From Nanohaloarchaea archaeon PL-Br10_U2g16 (lineage in GTDB: Archaea; Nanohalarchaeota; Nanosalinia; Nanosalinales; Nanosalinaceae): a stretch of DNA of 10,166 nt. The translations under genes were made by a program, and so were the position numbers. The notes beneath the pieces are model-generated. The model saw only the letters and a list, made by a program, of their open reading frames with translations. It made no database searches and was not told where the DNA came from. Shown one piece after another: positions 5,753 to 10,166 of the stretch. The DNA lies in NCBI GenBank assembly GCA_001563995.1, contig LKMV01000025.1, positions 1 through 10,166 of the forward strand, written 5' to 3'. Positions within the stretch are counted from its first letter, which is position 1; every line of letters begins with the position of its first letter.

Positions 5753-6489
5753 AAGCTGTAGATTCACACTGCCATTTAGACTTTGAACAGTTCGATGAAG
5801 ATCGAGAGGAAATAATAAAGGATGCAGAAAAACAGTTAGAGTTTATAGTAGTGGCCGGGAGCAATCTGGAACATAATAAAGCTGCTCTAGAACTGGAAAG
5901 AAATTATAAATCTGTAAAGGCAAACCTAGGATTACATCCTACCTATACGGAAAGTTTCAATCAGCTAGAACGGATAAAGACACAAATAAGGGAAGAAGAT
6001 CCTGTGGCGGTAGGAGAGATAGGCTTAGACCACCATCATGTAGAAGATGAGGAAATAAGGGAAAGACAGGAAGAAGTTTTCAGAGAGATGTTGGAGCTTG
6101 CGGAAGAGCTGGAAAAACCCGTTGTAGTCCATTCTAGGGATGCAGAAGCACGATGTGTTGAAATTCTTGATAGCTATGATCTCCCTGGAGTCTTTCTCCA
6201 CTGCTTCAACGGCGAACCAAAGCTGGCGAAGGAAGCAGTAGAAAAAGGGATGAAGATCGGCGTTACGACACAGATACTTTATTCCAACAGAGTGCAAAAT
6301 ATAGTTGACAGTTTAAATTCGGAGGATCTCCTGCTGGAGACAGACTCTCCTTTCCTGTACAGAGGAGAACGTAACCAGCCGGTCAACGTACTGGAGTCGG
6401 CTGAAAAGATTGCTGAGATTAAAGAAACTGATGAAGAGACCGTAATAGAAGATACGACATCTAACTCAAGAGCCATCTTCCTCAGATAA
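5749..6489 (+). CDS. tatD: TatD-family metal-dependent hydrolase (DNase)
   Basis: 246-residue TIM-barrel metallohydrolase of the amidohydrolase superfamily. All TatD signature elements are present in order: HxH at His7/His9 (DSHCHLD), GLHP at 61-64, the GEIGLD metal ligand Glu90, VVHSR with His128, LHCF with His151, and LETDSPFL with Asp199. Family members are Mg-dependent 3'-5' exonucleases acting on DNA during repair or cell-death DNA breakdown, and some act on D-amino-acyl tRNA. The exact substrate here is unknown. The length is slightly short of the usual 255-265 because the C-terminus is trimmed after the NSRAIFL motif. The start overlaps the upstream stop by four bases. The last 24 bases overlap the convergent membrane-protein gene at 6466-6741. 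Confidence 0.95.
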   Translation: MKAVDSHCHLDFEQFDEDREEIIKDAEKQLEFIVVAGSNLEHNKAALELERNYKSVKANLGLHPTYTESFNQLERIKTQIREEDPVAVGEIGLDHHHVEDEEIRERQEEVFREMLELAEELEKPVVVHSRDAEARCVEILDSYDLPGVFLHCFNGEPKLAKEAVEKGMKIGVTTQILYSNRVQNIVDSLNSEDLLLETDSPFLYRGERNQPVNVLESAEKIAEIKETDEETVIEDTTSNSRAIFLR

Positions 6490-6741
6490 AGATTCTACAG
6501 GCCTCATGTAAGCTATCAGAAACCATCCGGCAGCTGTCAAAAGATTAGCTAAAGCTGATAGGTAAAGCTCTAAGGTGTAAAATGTACCGGAAAATACCAG
6601 AATAGTTACTGCTGTCGGAAAAGAAGTAGTTCTCGGAACTTCTGCAGAACTATCTCTTATTGTTGGTATCAGAAGAGCAGCAAACACAAATGCACCTATG
6701 GTTAGTACATAGTCCTGCCAGACAAAGCTTTCTAAGACCAT
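6466..6741 (-). CDS. Small three-helix membrane protein, unknown function
   Basis: 91-residue integral membrane protein. Three hydrophobic segments lie at about residues 9-27, 42-58 and 61-80, separated by a polar loop with PRTTSFPTA, and the tail is acidic (ESLSEEDGS). Short proteins with this helix-loop(TTS-x-PTA)-helix-helix layout recur in archaeal and other small-genome annotations without assigned function. That resemblance is from memory and I assign no role. The gene overlaps the end of tatD by 24 bases tail to tail. The start has no Shine-Dalgarno, and CTAAAAAC on the minus strand is centred about 25 bases upstream, consistent with leaderless expression. Confidence 0.75.
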   Translation of the reverse strand: MVLESFVWQDYVLTIGAFVFAALLIPTIRDSSAEVPRTTSFPTAVTILVFSGTFYTLELYLSALANLLTAAGWFLIAYMRPVESLSEEDGS

Positions 6742-6760
6742 AATAATTTATTACCCTTTT

Positions 6761-6770
6761 AGTTTTTAGA
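6761..6770 (-). promoter_or_regulatory. Probable TATA box of the small membrane protein gene
   Basis: On the minus strand this reads TCTAAAAACT, centred about 25 bases before the ATG at 6741. A second A/T-rich run (6741-6752) lies too close to the start to be the box. Confidence 0.35.
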
Positions 6771-6781
6771 AACCCGGTTAT

Positions 6782-6797
6782 TTGGTTCTGTAACCAA
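6782..6797. repeat. Perfect short inverted repeat in a divergent promoter region
   Basis: TTGGTT, four bases (CTGT), then AACCAA: a perfect six-base dyad. It lies in the 117-base gap between the divergent genes at 6741 (minus) and 6859 (plus), about 33 bases upstream of the plus-strand TATA box. It could be an operator or a small hairpin. Dyads of this size also occur by chance. Confidence 0.4.
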
Positions 6798-6830
6798 CAC
6801 CCTCACTAACCCCCAGCCAAGGATCACTCC

Positions 6831-6838
6831 TATATATG
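6831..6838 (+). promoter_or_regulatory. TATA box of the NYN nuclease operon
   Basis: TATATATG is centred about 25 bases before the ATG at 6859. There is no Shine-Dalgarno; the ATG follows TTACTGGT directly. This is the clearest canonical TATA box in the window. Confidence 0.55.
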
Positions 6839-6858
6839 TTAGGAATCAAATTACTGGT

Positions 6859-7329
6859 ATGGTAATACAAAAGTTCAAGGATAAGGTATCCGGAAAGCCT
6901 AACGTAGCTGTCTACGTAGACGGACCTAACGTTATCAGAAAACAGTTCGATCTAGATCTGGACAAGCTGAGAGAACAGGTAGAGGATTTCGGCAACATAA
7001 AGATAGGTCAGGTCTTCCTCAACCAGTATGCTTCAGAAAAACTTATCGAAGCAATAGTATCACAAGGCTTTGAAGCAAAACTTGGGCTTGGAGGAGAGAA
7101 AGAGAAAGAAAGCGATGTCGATGTATACATGTCGACAAACGCAATGGAAGCAGTATTTAACGATAGTATTGACATAATAGTAATAGTTACACGTGACGCA
7201 GACTTCCTACCCGTAATACAGAAGGCGAAAGAGCATGGGAAAGAGACCGTTGTAATAGGTATGGATCCTGGATTCTCCACAGCATTGAAGAACGCCGCAG
7301 ACAATGTAATAGAGCTTGAAGGAGAATAA
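6859..7329 (+). CDS. NYN/LabA-like PIN-fold nuclease
   Basis: 156-residue soluble protein with the complete NYN (PIN-like) active-site pattern. It has YVDGPNV with Asp21 and Asn24, SDVDVYMS with Asp86 and Asp88, and VTRDADFLPVI with Asp113 and Asp115, then a HGKETVVIG strand. These acidic residues bind Mg in RNases of this fold. The length and the DGPNV opening fit the compact archaeal LabA-like family. Likely role: RNA processing or decay in the cytoplasm; the target is unknown. Its stop overlaps the next ATG as TAATG, so it is co-translated with a membrane protein, which could tether or regulate it. Expression is from the TATATATG box, leaderless. Family assignment is secure, function inferred. 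Confidence 0.92.
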   Translation: MVIQKFKDKVSGKPNVAVYVDGPNVIRKQFDLDLDKLREQVEDFGNIKIGQVFLNQYASEKLIEAIVSQGFEAKLGLGGEKEKESDVDVYMSTNAMEAVFNDSIDIIVIVTRDADFLPVIQKAKEHGKETVVIGMDPGFSTALKNAADNVIELEGE

Positions 7330-7634
7330 TGAAGCCGGATTTGATGGGGATCATAGATATAGCATCAGGGATACTGCTCTACTTTACAGTATCTCCGGTG
7401 CCCTCGTTGTTCGCTGACTCACACGCTTACTTTCTGATATTTAAGGGCGTAATCAGCCATTTTAACTTAGGTCAGCCTGTGATACCTATATTTACATTGG
7501 GAATAGCCGCCGATATAATATCAGCCGCAATACTTATCCTTGGCAACCCGCCGCTTGTAGGAAATTTCAAATATGTTTTAGCAGGAGCTTTGTTAATAAA
7601 AGGGCTATGGTCGCTTTCGTTTAAACTAATGTAG
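7329..7634 (+). CDS. Small three-helix membrane protein coupled to the NYN nuclease
   Basis: 101-residue hydrophobic protein with membrane segments at about residues 7-28, 50-71 and 80-98. Loops are short and a Gly-Asn-Pro-Pro turn lies between the last two helices. Similar small archaeal membrane proteins carry the opening MKPDLxGIIDIxSG; I know no function for them. The ATG shares one base with the nuclease stop (TAATG), so the two proteins are made together. The TAG stop is followed immediately by the stop of the convergent disordered-protein gene, leaving no spacer for a terminator. Confidence 0.8.
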   Translation: MKPDLMGIIDIASGILLYFTVSPVPSLFADSHAYFLIFKGVISHFNLGQPVIPIFTLGIAADIISAAILILGNPPLVGNFKYVLAGALLIKGLWSLSFKLM

Positions 7635-8306
7635 TTACCTTCTCCTGCTCTGACCGCCACCGATACTCCGGTTGATTCTCTTCAGAAGATCGATTATCTG
7701 TTCGTTCTGGGACTTGATATGTTCAAGATCGTCTTTTCTGCTCGAAACATTTCCCTGTGAACTTCTAGAATCAGGGTTCATTCCGGTATTCTCCATCTTT
7801 TTCCTAGTATTACTGCTCAGCTGTGGTGATGTAGAGCCTTGTTGAGGTCTCCCTGCCTGTGCATTAGGAGTTCTTGGACTACTATTCCTTCGTTGATTAC
7901 CTCTCTGCTGAGCTTGGTTATTTCTTTGGCCTTGGGCCGAACCCCTTTGTTGCGAGTTAGAAGCCGTATTATGTCTTGTATTTGGAGTTCCTTGTTGGCC
8001 CTGAGAAGCTGGAGGCGAACCTTGCTGATTATGGGATCTCTGTGATCTCTGAGAGCTACTTCTCTGTTGACCACGGTTATTTGAAGGCTGTCCGGAAGGT
8101 TCATTACCTAAACCAGAGTCCGAGTCAAGTCCCCCCTTACCGAATGAACCGTTATCTGAAGCTGAATCTAGGCCTGAACCGGACTCTAGCCCCGAATCCC
8201 CCGAATCGGAGGAAAACGAATCATCAAACTTACCGGAATCAAAGTCAGAGTCCGAGTTCGAACCTCTTTTCGGTACGTGAGACTTGATCTCATCGATTAC
8301 ATCCAT
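7635..8306 (-). CDS. Intrinsically disordered low-complexity protein with short C-terminal helix
   Basis: 223 residues in three zones. Residues 1-14 are a short helix (MDVIDEIKSHVPKR). Residues 15-70 are an acidic Ser/Asp/Gly zone (SDSDFDSG, SDSGDSGLESGSG). About 72-180 is a basic Gln/Asn/Ser/Arg/Pro zone with many QQG, QRG and QR steps, prion-like in composition. Residues about 190-215 form a conserved-looking amphipathic helix (DDLEHIKSQNEQIIDLLKRI) before a GGGQSRRR tail. No signal peptide or membrane helix. The charge split (acidic front, basic middle) and Q/N/R/S bias are typical of phase-separating or RNA-binding tails; that is inference. The helix could be an oligomerisation or docking peptide. 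It abuts the convergent membrane gene stop to stop and diverges from the coiled-coil gene. The plus-strand frames through it are shadows of low-complexity DNA. Family not recognised. Confidence 0.75.
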   Translation of the reverse strand: MDVIDEIKSHVPKRGSNSDSDFDSGKFDDSFSSDSGDSGLESGSGLDSASDNGSFGKGGLDSDSGLGNEPSGQPSNNRGQQRSSSQRSQRSHNQQGSPPASQGQQGTPNTRHNTASNSQQRGSAQGQRNNQAQQRGNQRRNSSPRTPNAQAGRPQQGSTSPQLSSNTRKKMENTGMNPDSRSSQGNVSSRKDDLEHIKSQNEQIIDLLKRINRSIGGGQSRRR

Positions 8307-8354
8307 ACCTTAGTTTTGTCAAGCCGGTTGAAAAGTGTTCCCCTTAACCTCCAA

Positions 8355-8361
8355 CTTTAAG
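8355..8361 (+). promoter_or_regulatory. Probable TATA box that decides the start of the coiled-coil gene
   Basis: CTTTAAG is centred about 28 bases before GTG 8386. The frame is open back to a GTG at 8335, but that one has no comparable box in place for a leaderless transcript and would add a basic, unacidic 17-residue stretch. The box therefore supports 8386. Confidence 0.35.
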
Positions 8362-8385
8362 TGGAGAAAACACCAATATCTAAAT

Positions 8386-10107
8386 GTGAGCTCAGACTCC
8401 GACGACAACAAGAAAGAATGTCAGTTCGGCCATGTGTTCGAGATTAACGGCGACCATGCAGATATAGAAGACGATGATAAAGACTGGAACGCCGATGACG
8501 TAGGAAAGGCTATCAGGAATGAGGAGATAAAAAGTCTTGAAGACTTAAAGGATGCTCTAGATACAGACAACTACTTCCTGAAGCCGATCATGGGAGAACC
8601 TGTGAAAACGATAAAGGTAAGCGCAGATTCACAAGGAACGCCGCATACATTTATACTAGCAGCTTCGGACAAGTTTGGTGATGAGCTGGGCTGGGATACT
8701 ACCTTAGCAGAAGAAAAAATATTTGTATCTCCTCAGAGCCAGTTCCATAACGACTACCTCCAGAAAAAACAGCAGGCAGAGCAACAAGTTAAGCAGGGTA
8801 TGCAGTCGATCGAACAGCTGAAAAAACAGAAACATATTTTGGAACATGATATCAGAAAGCTCCGTTCCAGGGTAGAAAACCTGAAGGACGGTGACGAAGA
8901 GATACTGAAAGGAGACTTTGTCCAGCTGGTGGACGGTGCAGGAGCAGGTGGTGGAGGAGGAGCCGACCAGCAAGCTCTCAGATTCTTGAGAGACAACGAT
9001 TTCTTCCCTACGATTGTCTCAGACTTCTACGAGATGGACTCAGTGGACGACCTGAAAGACGCGGATCAGAAAGCCAGGGAGCAGGGAGGCGATGCGGAAG
9101 ATTATAAAGATGGAAAGCTGGCCGAGCTCCCTAACAATGAGAAAGCTATACTGAAGAAAAAATACACGATGTACGAGAAATGGAAGGATCTTTTCGGCAG
9201 CGAGGTCCAGAGAAGGCTGAAAGATATCAAAGGGGAGCTGAAAAGAGTGGAACGTGCACTAGACTCAGCTGAGGAAGAGCTAGAAGAACCTGTAAGGGAC
9301 ATGGTGATGATCAACCAAAAAAGCCATGAACAGCTAAAGGCGGACATGGGTAACTACTTTATCTACCAGAGACATTCCACAGAGTTCAAACAGTTCGAGT
9401 TCATCGCCAGCCAAGGAGTAAAGATAGATGAAGAAGGTAGAATGAAGGAGGTAGACGAAGGTGCTACCCATTACAAGATTTTCTACATTCATGCATTACA
9501 TGTAAACATAGCAGGAACTGAGGATCCAAGAACCCCTGCAGAAGGACCTACATCCGCTAAGTTATATTATCATCCGGCTTTTGTATGTAAACATGTCTAT
9601 GAGAACATATTCGAAGAGAAAAAGAACTGGCTTGGAAAGAAGTACGACGAAGTGATGGAAGACTACACAGGAGAGTTCCAGACCGGGGAAGGCAAAGAGA
9701 TGAGAGAACACAGAGAAGAGGAAGGTCTCTCCGTAGGAGATCTCAGAAAACGGATAGGAAACGAGGTGGAGGAAGAAGGTCACAAACCCCCTCTAGAGCT
9801 TTCCGCCACAATCAGAAGGATCGAAGACGGATTTGACGAACCTGAGGAAATTATCGCACAGTTTGAGAAAGGGGAAGAATACTTGAAGGCGATAGATGAG
9901 ATACTTGACACAAAGTTCGCTGAAGAGGACAAAAATGAGTTTGAGAAAGTGAGAGGGTTCGAAGCATCACTCAAACATTTCTTCGGAAGGACAGGAGATT
10001 ACTATGTAGACGATCCGGCAGGATACGTGGACGATATGCATAACTGGTTCAAGTTCAACTACTACTATGATCTGAAGAAAAGCTTCGGACTAAACACAAT
10101 GAAATGA
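8386..10107 (+). CDS. Long acidic coiled-coil protein with glycine hinge, unknown family
   Basis: 573 residues from the preferred GTG start (590 if the GTG at 8335 is used). No signal peptide or membrane helix. Layout: an acidic N-terminal region of about 110 residues beginning SSDSDDNKKECQFGHVF; a first heptad-rich helix at about 120-170 (QQAEQQVKQGMQSIEQLKKQ); a glycine hinge at about 184-193 (GAGAGGGGG); a helical segment with LRFLRDNDFFPTIVSDF; a second coiled coil at about 268-310 (RLKDIKGELKRVERALDSAE); a His-rich patch at 362-403 (HYKIFYIHALH, later YYHPAFVCKH); and a Glu/Lys-rich helical tail ending in an aromatic segment (NWFKFNYYYDL). Two coiled coils around a Gly hinge suggest a filament, scaffold or antiparallel arm. 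I do not recognise the family. The next gene starts four bases later, so the two probably form an operon. It diverges from the disordered-protein gene. Confidence 0.85.
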   Translation: MSSDSDDNKKECQFGHVFEINGDHADIEDDDKDWNADDVGKAIRNEEIKSLEDLKDALDTDNYFLKPIMGEPVKTIKVSADSQGTPHTFILAASDKFGDELGWDTTLAEEKIFVSPQSQFHNDYLQKKQQAEQQVKQGMQSIEQLKKQKHILEHDIRKLRSRVENLKDGDEEILKGDFVQLVDGAGAGGGGGADQQALRFLRDNDFFPTIVSDFYEMDSVDDLKDADQKAREQGGDAEDYKDGKLAELPNNEKAILKKKYTMYEKWKDLFGSEVQRRLKDIKGELKRVERALDSAEEELEEPVRDMVMINQKSHEQLKADMGNYFIYQRHSTEFKQFEFIASQGVKIDEEGRMKEVDEGATHYKIFYIHALHVNIAGTEDPRTPAEGPTSAKLYYHPAFVCKHVYENIFEEKKNWLGKKYDEVMEDYTGEFQTGEGKEMREHREEEGLSVGDLRKRIGNEVEEEGHKPPLELSATIRRIEDGFDEPEEIIAQFEKGEEYLKAIDEILDTKFAEEDKNEFEKVRGFEASLKHFFGRTGDYYVDDPAGYVDDMHNWFKFNYYYDLKKSFGLNTMK

Positions 10108-10111
10108 TACC

Positions 10112-10166
10112 ATGACGTTCCTAATAGACTCTATAAGAGAAAAGCTCGGAAACGGAGAGGAAGGAG
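10112..10166 (+). CDS. Start of a further gene, cut by the window edge
   Basis: An ATG four bases after the coiled-coil gene's stop opens a frame to the window edge: MTFLIDSIREKLGNGEEG. This is an amphipathic N-terminal helix followed by an acidic Gly-rich turn. The tight spacing indicates the same operon. Eighteen residues are too few to name a family; an ATPase or membrane partner is possible but unsupported. Confidence 0.55.
   Translation, partial: MTFLIDSIREKLGNGEEG

Noticed and set aside
6742..6858. tRNA or other structured RNA in the longest intergenic gap
   Set aside because: No cloverleaf, T-loop or A/B-box-like bases; the gap is explained by two divergent promoters and a short dyad.
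7817..8287. Open frames on both strands inside the disordered-protein gene (7817-8104 minus, 7839-8045 plus, 7976-8287 plus)
   Set aside because: Low-complexity DNA leaves several frames open. Their translations have no domain or acidic bias, and none has a promoter or start context.
8335..8385. GTG at 8335 as start of the coiled-coil gene
   Set aside because: It adds 17 basic/hydrophobic residues unlike the acidic protein, and the CTTTAAG box inside this stretch fits the GTG at 8386. Kept only as an alternative.
1..10166. CRISPR array, insertion sequence or attachment site
   Set aside because: No regularly spaced direct repeats, transposase motifs or terminal inverted repeats were seen by eye on either strand.

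Overview
The window looks like the chromosome of a low-to-moderate GC archaeon, most likely a DPANN lineage and plausibly a nanohaloarchaeon. An archaeal class-I release factor (aRF1) is present. The proteins are strongly acidic in a salt-in style, although GC is well below that of ordinary haloarchaea. Most start codons have no convincing Shine-Dalgarno; instead an A/T-rich TATA-like box lies about 24-27 bases upstream, as expected for leaderless archaeal mRNAs. There is no rRNA or tRNA here to fix the taxonomy, so this placement is inference.

Bases 1-1054 are an AT-rich toxin-antitoxin patch. It holds a MNT-type nucleotidyltransferase and an overlapping HEPN protein. Coupled to them by an ATGA overlap is a 48-residue antitoxin-like ORF, followed by the fossil of a PIN (VapC-like) toxin that keeps only its first eight residues and its C-terminal KLLTGDPD segment.

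Bases 1112-3259 hold prf1 (aRF1) and, convergent with it with no intergenic base, a DUF368 polyprenyl-phosphate transporter-like membrane protein. Bases 3284-5417 hold a secreted gluzincin-type metalloprotease (minus strand) and dcd (dCTP deaminase, plus strand). These two diverge from a 52-bp gap that has a single TATA-like box about 26 bases from each start codon. Bases 5450-6489 are a two-gene unit, a 100-residue unknown protein coupled to a TatD-family metallohydrolase. The end of tatD overlaps a convergent small membrane protein gene (6466-6741).

Bases 6859-7634 are a coupled pair, a NYN/LabA-like PIN-fold nuclease and a three-helix membrane protein. It runs stop codon to stop codon into a convergent, highly disordered Ser/Asp/Gly then Gln/Asn/Arg-rich protein (7635-8306). 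Divergent from the latter is a long acidic coiled-coil protein with a glycine-rich hinge (8386-10107). Four bases after it another gene begins and runs off the window. This last block, the disordered protein plus the coiled-coil protein plus the next gene, is the part I cannot assign to any known system and is the best candidate for something undescribed. The rest is compact, mostly housekeeping archaeal DNA with a decayed defence or addiction patch at the left end.
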